Positions 10,560-19,795 of a DNA stretch of 64,000 nucleotides are shown here, one piece after another (within the stretch, counting starts at the first letter, position 1; each line of letters opens with the position of its first letter). This DNA is from an uncultured Erythrobacter sp. Its GTDB lineage: Bacteria; Pseudomonadota; Alphaproteobacteria; Sphingomonadales; Sphingomonadaceae. Location of the stretch: NCBI GenBank assembly GCA_947498065.1, contig CANMIS010000002.1:632501-696500 (forward strand), written 5' to 3'. Under the pieces are notes generated by a model. The model was not told where the DNA came from, ran no database searches, and saw nothing but the letters and a program-made list of their open reading frames with translations. A program made the position numbers and the translations under genes.

Positions 10560-12941
10560 ATGCGTAATGGACTGAGCGCACTGTTGGGCACTGTATTGAT
10601 GGCCGGATGCGCAAGTGCACCGCAGGCCACCGCGCCGCTTCAAAGCGCTTCGCAATCGATTGCCGGTGCGAGTAATGAAGAGGCCGAAGTTGCCGCCCTG
10701 CTAGCGCGCATGTCGTTGGAACGGAAAGTCGCCCAGCTGATCCAGCCGCAGATCAATTCCTTCACCGCCGAAGAGATGCGCAAATATCGTTGGGGCAGCT
10801 ATCTCAATGGCGGAAACGGTGGTCCATATGGCGAAGAGTTCGCGCCTGCATCTGAATGGCTGCGCCTCGCCGATGAAATGTGGGATGCGTCAACTGCGCC
10901 CCTTCCAGGCGACGAGCCGGTCATCCCGGCGATGTGGGGCACAGACGCTGTCCACGGCCATACAAATGTCATGCGCGCGACGATCTTTCCTCACAATATC
11001 GCGCTTGGCGCGACAGGCGATCCTGATCTCGTGCGCCAGATTGGGGCCGCCACCGCGACCGAAATTGAAGTGACCGGGATCGATTGGAATTTCTCTCCCA
11101 CCGTTGCGGTGGCCCGTGATGATCGCTGGGGGCGTACCTACGAGAGTTATTCCGAAGACCCCGAGGTTGTGGCCAAATTTGGCGCGGCGCTGGTTGAGGG
11201 ACTGCAGGGGCGCAAGGGCGCAGACGACTATCTCGGTCAAGGCCGCGTTATCGCGACGGCCAAGCACTTCTTCGGTGATGGCGGGACCGACCAAGGTGTC
11301 GACCAAGGAGAGGTGAACGGCGATATCGATGCCCTTAAGTCGATCCACGCTGTGCCCTACCCGGTGGCGATCGAAGCGGGTGTTGAGACCATCATGGCCA
11401 GTTTCAACTCGATCAATGGCCGCAAAATGCATGGCAATGAAGCTCTGCTAAATGGGGTTTTGCGCGGCGAAATGGGGTTTGATGGACTGGTTGTTGGCGA
11501 CTGGAACGGCCACGGCCAAGTTAAGGGTTGCACGGTAAGCGATTGCGCGCAGTCGCTGCTTGCCGGGCTCGACATCTACATGGTGCCGGACGATGCGATT
11601 GCATTGCATACCTCGCTAGTTGCTCAAGTGCGTAATGGCACAATCCCAATGGCTCGGATCGACGAGGCGGCTGGCCGCGTCCTGCGTCTTAAGCTGCGCG
11701 CGGGGTTGATCGGCCCGGATGCCAAACGCCCTTCTGAGCGTCCCAATGCGGGAGAATTCGGTAAGTTGGGTATGGCGCCGCACCGCGCAGTCGCCAGGGA
11801 AGCGGTCGCCAAGTCTCAGGTGATACTCAAGAACAATGGCGTCTTGCCGCTCAAAACCGGCACCAATGTGCTAGTCGCCGGAGCAGCCGCAGACAGCATT
11901 GCACAGGCCGCGGGCGGTTGGACGCTGACTTGGCAGGGAGGACGCGAGCTCACCAATGACTACTTCCCCGGAGCCACTTCAATCTGGCAGGGGATTGAGC
12001 AGGCTGCGAGCCAAAGCGGTGGCAGCGCAAGCTTGTCGGAAGACGGCAGTTTCACACAGCGGCCCGATGTCGCGGTCGTCGTCTTTGGCGAGCAGCCTTA
12101 TGCAGAGTTTGCAGGGGACCGGAAAAATCTGGTCTTTGCCGATGAGGAAGGTCTCAAACTGCTGCGCAAGTTTGATGCCGAAGGCATTCCAGCGGTCGCA
12201 GTGTTCCTCTCCGGTCGTCCAATATGGATGAACCGCGAGATCAATGCTGCAGATGCCTTTGTCGCCTCATGGTTGCCCGGCAGCGAAGGTGCGGGTGTAG
12301 CCGACGTATTGTTCGGCTCGCGCGAGGCGACTGGCCGGCTATCGTTTAGCTGGCCCGCGGCATGCGAAGGCGAACCCCTTAATGGACCTGAAGGCGCGTT
12401 GTTTGCTTTAGGTAGCGGGCGAAGCTTGAGTGATACAGCGCCTCTGGCAAACTTGAGTGAAGACTGCGCGTTCCTAAGCAATGGCGCGGCTTCGGAATGG
12501 TACTTCAATGGCCGATTAGCTGCGGGCTCCAGCGCAAGCGCAGGAGGCACAGATTTACCCAATTTGCGCGGTGCTGCGGGCGGGATCGTAGCGCGCGGGA
12601 TCGACAAGGATCGTCAAGAAGATGCACGCGAAATCACCTTTGGCCCGAACAGCGCGCTGACACTGTCCGGAGAGGGCAAAGGCGCATTTCTGATTACATA
12701 CAATATCGCGGTCGCTCCGGCAGGCAGCGTTATCGCAGTGAGTGGAACCGGGCCCTCAGCTGACATTACTGAGGGGCTAAACATTGCGGCAGAAAAGGGC
12801 TGGCGTGAGATGGTGCTGACGGAGGCGTGTCTGGCGTCTCCCGGCGGAAGTCTAACCATTGCCAGCGATGCGCCTTTGCAGATCAATATCTCGCAGATCA
12901 TGCGGCAAGAGCTGCCAGAAGGAACGCAATGCTCATTTTGA
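10560..12941 (+). CDS. GH3 beta-glucosidase lipoprotein
   Basis: A 793-residue family 3 glycoside hydrolase. The lipobox LMAGC places the lipidated cysteine at residue 17. Family blocks include WGTDAVHGHTN, DWNFSPTVAVARDDRWGRTYESYSEDP, AKHFFGDGG and GLVVGDWNG, where D314 is the expected nucleophile. The GH3 C-terminal domain follows, with a further C-terminal ligand-binding-like extension seen in exo-beta-1,3/1,4-glucosidases. It probably hydrolyses oligosaccharides from GH16 to glucose in the periplasm. A LacI-type operator lies directly upstream, so it should share regulation with the receptor and halogenase promoters. The ribosome-binding site GAGGGGAG supports the ATG. Confidence 0.92.
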   Translation: MRNGLSALLGTVLMAGCASAPQATAPLQSASQSIAGASNEEAEVAALLARMSLERKVAQLIQPQINSFTAEEMRKYRWGSYLNGGNGGPYGEEFAPASEWLRLADEMWDASTAPLPGDEPVIPAMWGTDAVHGHTNVMRATIFPHNIALGATGDPDLVRQIGAATATEIEVTGIDWNFSPTVAVARDDRWGRTYESYSEDPEVVAKFGAALVEGLQGRKGADDYLGQGRVIATAKHFFGDGGTDQGVDQGEVNGDIDALKSIHAVPYPVAIEAGVETIMASFNSINGRKMHGNEALLNGVLRGEMGFDGLVVGDWNGHGQVKGCTVSDCAQSLLAGLDIYMVPDDAIALHTSLVAQVRNGTIPMARIDEAAGRVLRLKLRAGLIGPDAKRPSERPNAGEFGKLGMAPHRAVAREAVAKSQVILKNNGVLPLKTGTNVLVAGAAADSIAQAAGGWTLTWQGGRELTNDYFPGATSIWQGIEQAASQSGGSASLSEDGSFTQRPDVAVVVFGEQPYAEFAGDRKNLVFADEEGLKLLRKFDAEGIPAVAVFLSGRPIWMNREINAADAFVASWLPGSEGAGVADVLFGSREATGRLSFSWPAACEGEPLNGPEGALFALGSGRSLSDTAPLANLSEDCAFLSNGAASEWYFNGRLAAGSSASAGGTDLPNLRGAAGGIVARGIDKDRQEDAREITFGPNSALTLSGEGKGAFLITYNIAVAPAGSVIAVSGTGPSADITEGLNIAAEKGWREMVLTEACLASPGGSLTIASDAPLQINISQIMRQELPEGTQCSF

Positions 12942-13071
12942 GCGGCTAATGCGCGACGGCGACCTAGAATAAGCCAGCGGCACGCTGGGCCAGTTACGCG
13001 GCAAAGACCGGGCAGGTGAGGGAAAATCAACGACGCAGGGAAACAAACTTGCGCTTGAGGGAGACATTTTC

Positions 13072-14655
13072 GTGACGCTTGAGACGATCGATATAGTGAT
13101 CATTGTTGGGTATGCGGTGGCGTTGCTGGGGATAGCCTTGGCGGTGAGCCGCGAGCCTAAGGGGCGCGATAAGAACACTGAGGATTACTTTCTGGCTGGC
13201 CGCGCTTTGCCGTGGTGGGCGATTGGTGCCTCGCTGATTGCCTCGAACATTTCAGCTGAGCAAATCATCGGTCAGTCGGGCCAGGGCTTTGCCGTGGGCA
13301 TGGCGATTGCCGCCTATGAATGGCAGGCGGCGCTCGTTCTGATCATCGTTGCAAAGTACTTCCTGCCGATCTTTTTGAAGCGGCGCATTTATACGATGCC
13401 GCAGTTTCTGGAGCAGCGCTATGGCAGCGGCGTAAAGACGCTGATGAGCGTGTTCTGGGTCGCTCTATATACGGCGGTCAACCTCACCACTGTGCTGTGG
13501 CTGGGCGGTCTTGCGGTGGAGAGCCTGACCGGCTGGGGTGTGCTCACGTCCATGGCGGCGCTGGCAGCGTTTGCGGCGCTCTATTCGCTTTATGGCGGGC
13601 TGAAGGCGGTTGCGCTTACGGACATCATCCAGGTTGTGATCCTGATCCTCGGCGGTTTTGCTATCACTTGGTTTGCGCTTGATGCGCTACCAGCGGACGG
13701 CGCGCTGGGCGGGCTCAGCTATCTCGCAGGCGAGATGCCGGGCCACTTTGAGATGATCCTCGATAATGACAACCCGGCCTATAATGATCTTCCCGGCATC
13801 TGGACGCTGCTGGGCGGGCTGTGGGTGCTGCACTTCAGCTATTGGGGCTTTAACCAGTACATCATCCAGCGCGCGCTCGGCGCAGAGAGCCTGGGCGAGG
13901 CGCAAAAGGGCCTGGCCTTTGCTGCGTTCCTAAAGCTGGTGGTGCCGTTTATCGTGGTGATCCCGGGCATTGCTGCGGTTATTCTGGCTCAGCAAGGCGC
14001 ACTGGATGGCGCGGCTCTGGCGGAGCGTTCAGACCGCACCTACGGCGAGCTGATGGGCTTTGCGCCTGCAGGCCTGCGCGGCCTGGTGTTTGCAGCCCTA
14101 ATCGCAGCGGTGGTGAGCTCGCTCGCCTCGATGATGAACTCGATCTCGACCATCTTCACCATGGATCTCTATCGCAGCGTGAAGCCCGATGAGACCGAAC
14201 AGCATTATGTGACCGTTGGCCGCGTGGCAGCCTTCACCGCAATGGCGCTGGCGCTGGTTCTGGCCCGGCCGTTCCTCGGCGGCTTTGAAAGCGCGTTCCA
14301 GACGGTTCAGGAATACACCGGCTATATCGCGCCGGGTGTTGTGATCGTGTTCTTGCTCGGCTTCTTTGATAAGCGAGCGAATGCGGCCGGCGCCTTTACC
14401 GCGCTGATCGGATCGGTTGCGCTCAACTTCATCGTCAACGCGGTTCTGCCTGATCTGCCGTTTGTGGTGCGGATCTGGATCGTGTTCCTGGTTGGCTTGG
14501 TTGCAGCGGCCATCGTCTCCCGGATGACCGCTGCCCCTGATGAGGAGCAAACGGTGAAGCTGGGCGACATCGCCTTTGCCACCAGCGCGCTGTTCAACAC
14601 ACTCGCAACCGTCACCATCGCCATCCTCATCGGCCTCTACGCATACCTCTGGTAG
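13072..14655 (+). CDS. Sodium:solute symporter (SSS family), sugar type
   Basis: A 527-residue membrane protein with about 14 hydrophobic segments, resembling the Vibrio SGLT-type Na+/sugar symporters. Recognisable blocks are EDYFLAGRALPWWAIGASL, SNISAEQIIGQSGQGF and ALIAAVVSSLASMMNSISTIFTMDLYR, the last the usual core with sodium-site serines. The GTG start follows GAGGGAGA. It lies 130 nt after GH3 and likely takes up glucose or a short glucan released by the upstream enzymes. Its codon use is more GC-rich and regular than that of the genes to its left. Confidence 0.9.
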   Translation: MTLETIDIVIIVGYAVALLGIALAVSREPKGRDKNTEDYFLAGRALPWWAIGASLIASNISAEQIIGQSGQGFAVGMAIAAYEWQAALVLIIVAKYFLPIFLKRRIYTMPQFLEQRYGSGVKTLMSVFWVALYTAVNLTTVLWLGGLAVESLTGWGVLTSMAALAAFAALYSLYGGLKAVALTDIIQVVILILGGFAITWFALDALPADGALGGLSYLAGEMPGHFEMILDNDNPAYNDLPGIWTLLGGLWVLHFSYWGFNQYIIQRALGAESLGEAQKGLAFAAFLKLVVPFIVVIPGIAAVILAQQGALDGAALAERSDRTYGELMGFAPAGLRGLVFAALIAAVVSSLASMMNSISTIFTMDLYRSVKPDETEQHYVTVGRVAAFTAMALALVLARPFLGGFESAFQTVQEYTGYIAPGVVIVFLLGFFDKRANAAGAFTALIGSVALNFIVNAVLPDLPFVVRIWIVFLVGLVAAAIVSRMTAAPDEEQTVKLGDIAFATSALFNTLATVTIAILIGLYAYLW

Positions 14656-14705
14656 AGGAGGTGGAATGCCCAGATCAGAGCTCGATGATGAAAAGGCAAC
14701 TTCAA

Positions 14706-14800
14706 TGTCTGCAAATGGGTCGTTCGCAGACCGTCCGGTATTGGGTGGCAGAGAAAGAAAAGCTGACCTTCTGCTAACGACCCATTTCCGGACATTTGAA
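14706..14800. repeat. Dispersed intergenic repeat, paired arms
   Basis: TGTCTGCAAATGGGTCGTT (from 14706) and AACGACCCATTTCCGGACATT (about 14775-14795) form a long imperfect inverted repeat around a 50-nt centre. Related fragments (TGTCCGCTTTC..., CGACCCAATTGCGG...) occur near 28340, 35695, 44565, 52457, 60200 and 63618. This looks like a degenerate, palindromic intergenic repeat family. Confidence 0.5.
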
Positions 14801-14810
14801 AGGAGCTCAT

Positions 14811-14838
14811 GGGTCAGGAGCAAACCTGCTCCTGACCC
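14811..14838. terminator. Bidirectional terminator between symporter and adhesin
   Basis: GGGTCAGGAGCA, loop AACC, TGCTCCTGACCC is a perfect 12-bp stem between two convergent genes. No T tract follows on either side, so it is called from stem strength and position. Confidence 0.6.
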
Positions 14839-14852
14839 AGATATCGCAAGTT

Positions 14853-16838
14853 CTAGAATTCTCCCGCGACACCTGCGCGTATGCTGGTGGAATTGCCGCC
14901 TGCGTATGTGACCCCGGCCGTGATGGCGAAATCGCCTTCGAAGCGGTGCATCAGGCCTGCTGAGAAGCCCACCTCGCCGCGATAGGTCGCAACGTTGGAG
15001 GCGTAGCTGGTCTTGCCCGCTGCGCTTGGGAAGTGCGGGCTGGCCTGCGCTGCGATGGAGGCAATGCCGCGCTGGGCATCTCGGTCGATCGTGTCGGTGA
15101 GGTCAAACAATGTGCTCACCCGCCCGCTGAGCGCATCGAACTGCGCGGTAGAGACCTGCGCCACAGCGTTCAGCGCCACCCGCACGTTGTCGACCGAGGC
15201 GGCTGTCGCCACGCTCTGGCGGCCCAGTGTGCCGTTCGCATCCACTGTCACCACGTCGACGGGCCCCTGCTGAGCAGACGTGGAGGCGTCGATATCACCA
15301 ATCCGTACCGAGCTACCCGTGCCGCCCAGCGCAACCTGATTTGCCGCCGTCGTCACAGAGTTTGCACCCAGCGCGGTCGAGCCTGATTGTCCTGCGTTTG
15401 CATTAAAGCCTAGCGCGGTTGAGTTGACACCTGTTGCATCAGAGCGCGAACCAAAGGCGCTGCTTTGCAAAGCAGTCGCCTGTGTGGATTGCCCGGTAGC
15501 CACGGCCAGAATACCGCCAGCGTTGGCGCCTTGGCCAATTGCTGTCGCAGCGGTCTGCTCAGCTCTCGCAGCTGACCCAATCGCGACCGAGGCGAGGCCC
15601 AGCGCGCCTGCCTGAGAGCCAATCGCTGTGGCCTGATTGGAGCCGGTCTGAGCGTTAAAGCCAATCGCCGTTGCCAGAGTGTTGGCAACGGTCACGCCCT
15701 GACCAATCGCGGTCGCCTGCTGGCCGCTCGCCCGCGCACCATTACCAATCGCAGTTGCCGACAAACGGGTGGCCAGCGCACTGGCTCCCAATGCAATCGC
15801 CTGATCCGCCGTGGCTTGTGAGCCAGAACCCAGGGCTACCGCTCCTACCTGCGTCGCCTGCGCATCTGCACCCAGCGCAATCGCGCCATCCGCGCCCGCC
15901 TGTGCGCCCAATGCATCACCATCCGCGCCATCACCGCCAATCGCAATGGAGGAGGCACCGGTGGCATCGGAACTAGCGCCAAGCGCGATTGCATTTGCCA
16001 TCGTTGCCCTAGAATTGGCACCAATGCTGATCGCATCTTCGGCAGAAACGCTGGCACGGACACCCAAAGCGACAGCGCGCGATCTAGTTGCCAAGGCTTC
16101 GTGCCCAACAGCTGTAGCTTCGAAGCTGCGCGCTTCGGAGCTTTCGCCCAGTGCGACCGATGAACTACCTAAGGCATTGGAACCTATGCCCAATGCGACC
16201 GACCCAGTCCCTTGGGCAAAGCTATCCACGCCAATTGCAGTTGCACTGTTTCTGGCATTAGCCAGATGTCCGAGAGCCGTGCCGCGTGCGAAAGCGTTTG
16301 AGTCGTAACCGATCGCAGTGGATTTATCTCCAATTGCGTCTGCGAATCCCCCGACCGCGGTCGCTCGAACCATCGTTCCAATTGGCCCGCTTGTTTTCGC
16401 CAAAAAGCCGATCGCGACATTTGCGCCATCGCCCCCTGCAACAGCGTCGCTACCTAGGGCGATTGACCCAGCACCACCGTTGGCAATTGAATCGAGGCCG
16501 ATCGCGATGCTTTCTCCCGCACTTGCGCGTGCACCGTTAAGGTCTGAATCGCCGCCATCTCCACCGATGGCTATCGCGCCGGTACCATTGGCCAATGAGA
16601 GATTGCCGACTGCGATAGAGTTCGTGCCAGTAGCTCGGGCTTTCACTCCGCAGGCGAGGCTGGTATCGCGATTTAGTGAGTCCGCTTCGCCGTCATTATC
16701 GCGAAAAGTGAGATTGTCATCGGCAACGCCGTCATTGTCGCGGTCGAGCAGGCAATCGTCTGCCTTTGCTGGTTGCGGAGCCAATATAGTTGTCGGCACC
16801 GCAACGACGGCCGCTACTCCCATCAAAATTCTGCGCAT
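14853..16838 (-). CDS. YadA-like trimeric autotransporter adhesin
   Basis: A 661-residue trimeric autotransporter. After a signal peptide ending near AKA, a short Asp-rich calcium-like segment (DRDNDGVADD) leads into dozens of 14-residue head repeats of the form S-x-A-x-G-x-x-A-x-A-x-G, then a short stalk (about 540-590) and a C-terminal YadA anchor of about 75 residues ending AGVAGEF. Trimers would build a surface fibre for attachment. The ATG at 16838 is preferred over one 7 codons upstream because GGGAGAAAAC precedes it. It lies next to a response regulator and a 7TMR sensor kinase that probably control it. The N terminus resembles that of the giant adhesin at 46711. Confidence 0.9.
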   Translation of the reverse strand: MRRILMGVAAVVAVPTTILAPQPAKADDCLLDRDNDGVADDNLTFRDNDGEADSLNRDTSLACGVKARATGTNSIAVGNLSLANGTGAIAIGGDGGDSDLNGARASAGESIAIGLDSIANGGAGSIALGSDAVAGGDGANVAIGFLAKTSGPIGTMVRATAVGGFADAIGDKSTAIGYDSNAFARGTALGHLANARNSATAIGVDSFAQGTGSVALGIGSNALGSSSVALGESSEARSFEATAVGHEALATRSRAVALGVRASVSAEDAISIGANSRATMANAIALGASSDATGASSIAIGGDGADGDALGAQAGADGAIALGADAQATQVGAVALGSGSQATADQAIALGASALATRLSATAIGNGARASGQQATAIGQGVTVANTLATAIGFNAQTGSNQATAIGSQAGALGLASVAIGSAARAEQTAATAIGQGANAGGILAVATGQSTQATALQSSAFGSRSDATGVNSTALGFNANAGQSGSTALGANSVTTAANQVALGGTGSSVRIGDIDASTSAQQGPVDVVTVDANGTLGRQSVATAASVDNVRVALNAVAQVSTAQFDALSGRVSTLFDLTDTIDRDAQRGIASIAAQASPHFPSAAGKTSYASNVATYRGEVGFSAGLMHRFEGDFAITAGVTYAGGNSTSIRAGVAGEF

Positions 16839-17034
16839 ATGTTTTCTCCCTGATGTCAATCATAGCGCTGGGATAGTTAGAAGCTTTAGAGCTGTCGTGA
16901 GGCGGATCCCTCATATTGTATTATTGGAGCCGAATTTGGTTGGTTTGGCGCGGAAAATGAGGGACTATCCCTCTCCGGATCGGCAGGCCAAGGTCTGTTT
17001 GGACAACAGGAGGCGTGCTATGATTTCGAGGAGG

Positions 17035-17679
17035 CTACAATTGGCTGGATTGGTCCAGCAAGCCTTCTTTCAAAGCATAAGCGATCAATTGAGCGACCGA
17101 GTGAACATCAAGCTTGGCCATCAGCCGGGTGCGATGATTGTCGACCGTTTTGGCGCTCACACCCAAACGCTGCGCTATTTCGGTATTATTGTATCCGTCG
17201 GCAATCAAATGCAGAACTTGGCGTTCGCGCGACGTCAAAGGAGCCGCTTCGGGCTGCTCTTCCAATGCGGCAAGCGCGTCCTTGGAAACATAGGTGCCGC
17301 CGTTCAGGACAATCTTGAAACCCTTGCGCATTTCATCCGGCGCGTCCGACTTCAGAAACAACCCATCAACCTCTGCAGCTATCCAATCGGCAAGATGTCC
17401 TTGGGCGGTGAAGCCGGTGATGACAATGATGCGCGTTTGCGGGCTCCAGCGCCGGACTTCGACGTAAACCTCCATGCCCTTGGCAAGGGGCATGCCTGCA
17501 TCAAGGGTAAGCAATGCCGGCTGCAATTCCTTGGCCAGCGAAATCGCTTCCAAGCCGTTTTCCGCCTCACCCACAACTTTGACGTCAGAATCTTCTTCGA
17601 GGATCGCGCGCAAACCGTCACGAACAACCGCGTGATCATCCGCGATCACAGCGTGATGTGGGCCAATCGGCAATGACAA
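17035..17679 (-). CDS. LuxR/NarL-type response regulator
   Basis: A 214-residue two-component regulator. The receiver domain has acidic pair D14-D15, phospho-acceptor D60 (LLTLDAGMP), a switch Thr in ITGF and Lys in FLKSD. The C-terminal LuxR HTH reads LTSRERQVLHLIADGYNNTEIAQRLGVSAKTVDNH. A TTG start at 17679 is preferred, because GAGGAGAGG lies 5 nt upstream; a GTG at 17685 sits too close to that site. It is head to head with the sensor kinase at 17673, and the two coding regions overlap by a few bases at their 5' ends. Probable target: the adhesin gene just downstream. Confidence 0.9.
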   Translation of the reverse strand: MSLPIGPHHAVIADDHAVVRDGLRAILEEDSDVKVVGEAENGLEAISLAKELQPALLTLDAGMPLAKGMEVYVEVRRWSPQTRIIVITGFTAQGHLADWIAAEVDGLFLKSDAPDEMRKGFKIVLNGGTYVSKDALAALEEQPEAAPLTSRERQVLHLIADGYNNTEIAQRLGVSAKTVDNHRTRLMAKLDVHSVAQLIAYALKEGLLDQSSQL

Positions 17680-19664
17680 TTGCACCTCTCCTCAAAAGCA
17701 CTGCAACCCTATGCCTGTGGTTCGCCCTTGTCTTGTATTTTGTGCTCGGCATTCCACCGATTGCTGCGCAGACGCTCGAGCTAAACACGGACAATGATGA
17801 TGTAGATATCATCCCACATTTGCTGATCGTGGGCGATCATAACTTCGATTTCAAAGACAATGCGCAGCGACAAAGGCTGGCGCAAAATGCGCTTGAAGCG
17901 CCAGAATTTGAACTCGTCACTCAAGACAAGTTGGGTGATCGGCTTTGGGCCTATGTGCGGATCAAAAATGCGTCTGAAAGCGGCATAAGTAGGGTTCTGG
18001 ATTCGGAGCATTTCACGAGTAGGGGCTACGCGGTTTATTTGGAGCGCGCTGGCATAACTGAGCTCATATTGGATGCTCGACTACCGGCCGTTGAGATCAA
18101 AGATCGCCTGCGACCAGAACTCTTCCTAGCCTCCAATCCTATCATTCTAGAGCCTCAAGAAGCGGTCGGATTATGGGTTCAATTCGAAACAAAAAGCAGT
18201 GATGGCGCATTCCCAATCTATCTGAGATCTGAAGCCATCTTGACGGATCATCGAACTAAGCACTCCAAGATCAACCTAATGTTCTATGGAGTGAGCGTCA
18301 CCCTTCTTATTTTTCTCGTACTTCTGTCATCTCTACTTAAGTCCCGGCCTGCTCGTTTCTATGCTGTTTTCCTTTTAGGAATGATAGCGCTTAACTTGCA
18401 ACAGGATGGATACTTCAGCTTATTGCTATACTCGGGCGATAGTATTTGGAATTTCTATACGCGAATGTTCTGGCAGGTCATTATGGTGGTGTTCTACCTG
18501 CTTTTTATGACCTCGTTTCTGAACCTCAGAAACCGCCATCCAATCCTATCCAAAGTCACTGCCATTTTCATTCTTTTCGTTTTTCTCTACGGCGTTTCCC
18601 ATCCGATCTGGGACATGTCGGAACTGTACCGCTATGGTACCGCAGGGATCGGCGTGATGTTTGGTTTTCTGAGCGTCGCATTCATCGTCTTGGCGTTCAA
18701 AGCAAGGACCGATGGATTGTGGTTTTTTGTCGCTGGGGTTGGGATTTTTCTCAGCTATTTAACATACAGCCTCGCCCACGGTTTCCTCTGGGAATATGGC
18801 TTTAACTTTGAAGTGATCGCGACGGTGAAGGTTTTGCAGTTGCTGGATGCCTCGGTGTTTTCCGCTGCGATGCTGCGTCAAACATTTGTCCTGCGCCAGC
18901 AGCGCGATGCGGCGTTAAACAGCGAATTGGCAGCAACGCAAGAAAGCCTGACCGCAACGCGGCTTCTGCTTGAGGCTGAAAGAGACCGTGACCGTGCAAA
19001 AGTCTTGGCTGAGAAGCATAGAGAGCGATTGGCCATGACCAGCCATGACCTTCGGCAACCACTTACTAGTCTGCAACTCGCGCTCGAACAGGCCGAAACA
19101 TCTGATCCCGATCTAAAAAGCAAACTGGCATCGGGTTTGGAATATCTCAATGTCGTGCTTGGCGACACACTTAGAAGTGCAAGGCCGAATGCAGATGGTG
19201 CGGATGAACATGCAGCGCCAACCGAAAAAGTTCCGATCCAAGTCGTCTTCGACAATCTCGAGCGGATGTTCGGTGCCGAAGCGAAGGCAAAAGGACTGGA
19301 ACTGAGATTCGATCCCTCTGCGGCGACCGTAAGAACTGACGCCATTGCACTAGTTCGCATGCTGTCCAACCTTATCTCCAATGCAATCAAATACACCGAT
19401 GAAGGTTTAGTAGAAGTTTTATGCGTCGAAGAAGGCGACAGTGCCTCAATTAAGGTTCGTAACGGCGGGAGTGGCTTAACCGAAGCGCAATTGGCGCTTT
19501 TCAAGGAACCCTATGAGCGCAATGGAAGCGATGGCGACGGAGAAGGTTTGGGTCTACATATTGTCACAACAATGGCGAAACAGTCGAGTTTACTATTCGA
19601 TGCAGAAAGCTCCGTCGGTGAAGGCACGGTCTTTCGATTGGGCGGCTTTCCTATATGCACTTAA
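17673..19664 (+). CDS. 7TMR-DISM sensor histidine kinase
   Basis: A 663-residue kinase. After a signal peptide (ending near AAQ) comes a periplasmic 7TMR-DISMED2-like domain (about 40-195), seven membrane helices (about 205-400), a coiled coil, a HisKA dimer domain with MTSHDLRQPLTSL (phospho-His in SHDLRQP), and an HATPase domain with N box LISNAIKYTDEG and G box GEGLGLHIV. DISMED2 domains are thought to bind carbohydrates. It is divergent from its likely partner regulator, with overlapping 5' ends, a rare arrangement. The ATG at 17673 was chosen over a GTG at 17658; neither has a clear ribosome-binding site. Confidence 0.88.
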   Translation: MTIAPLLKSTATLCLWFALVLYFVLGIPPIAAQTLELNTDNDDVDIIPHLLIVGDHNFDFKDNAQRQRLAQNALEAPEFELVTQDKLGDRLWAYVRIKNASESGISRVLDSEHFTSRGYAVYLERAGITELILDARLPAVEIKDRLRPELFLASNPIILEPQEAVGLWVQFETKSSDGAFPIYLRSEAILTDHRTKHSKINLMFYGVSVTLLIFLVLLSSLLKSRPARFYAVFLLGMIALNLQQDGYFSLLLYSGDSIWNFYTRMFWQVIMVVFYLLFMTSFLNLRNRHPILSKVTAIFILFVFLYGVSHPIWDMSELYRYGTAGIGVMFGFLSVAFIVLAFKARTDGLWFFVAGVGIFLSYLTYSLAHGFLWEYGFNFEVIATVKVLQLLDASVFSAAMLRQTFVLRQQRDAALNSELAATQESLTATRLLLEAERDRDRAKVLAEKHRERLAMTSHDLRQPLTSLQLALEQAETSDPDLKSKLASGLEYLNVVLGDTLRSARPNADGADEHAAPTEKVPIQVVFDNLERMFGAEAKAKGLELRFDPSAATVRTDAIALVRMLSNLISNAIKYTDEGLVEVLCVEEGDSASIKVRNGGSGLTEAQLALFKEPYERNGSDGDGEGLGLHIVTTMAKQSSLLFDAESSVGEGTVFRLGGFPICT

Positions 19665-19795
19665 CATCCGCTTTCACCCCCAAAACCAGCCTAATTTCAG
19701 ATTGAGGGTCAGTTCCATGAGCAGTCTGACAGCTCAATCGCTTTTGCGTCCAATAGCGGCTGGTCCGTTCTCGACCCAAAAACAGTCGAAACCTT

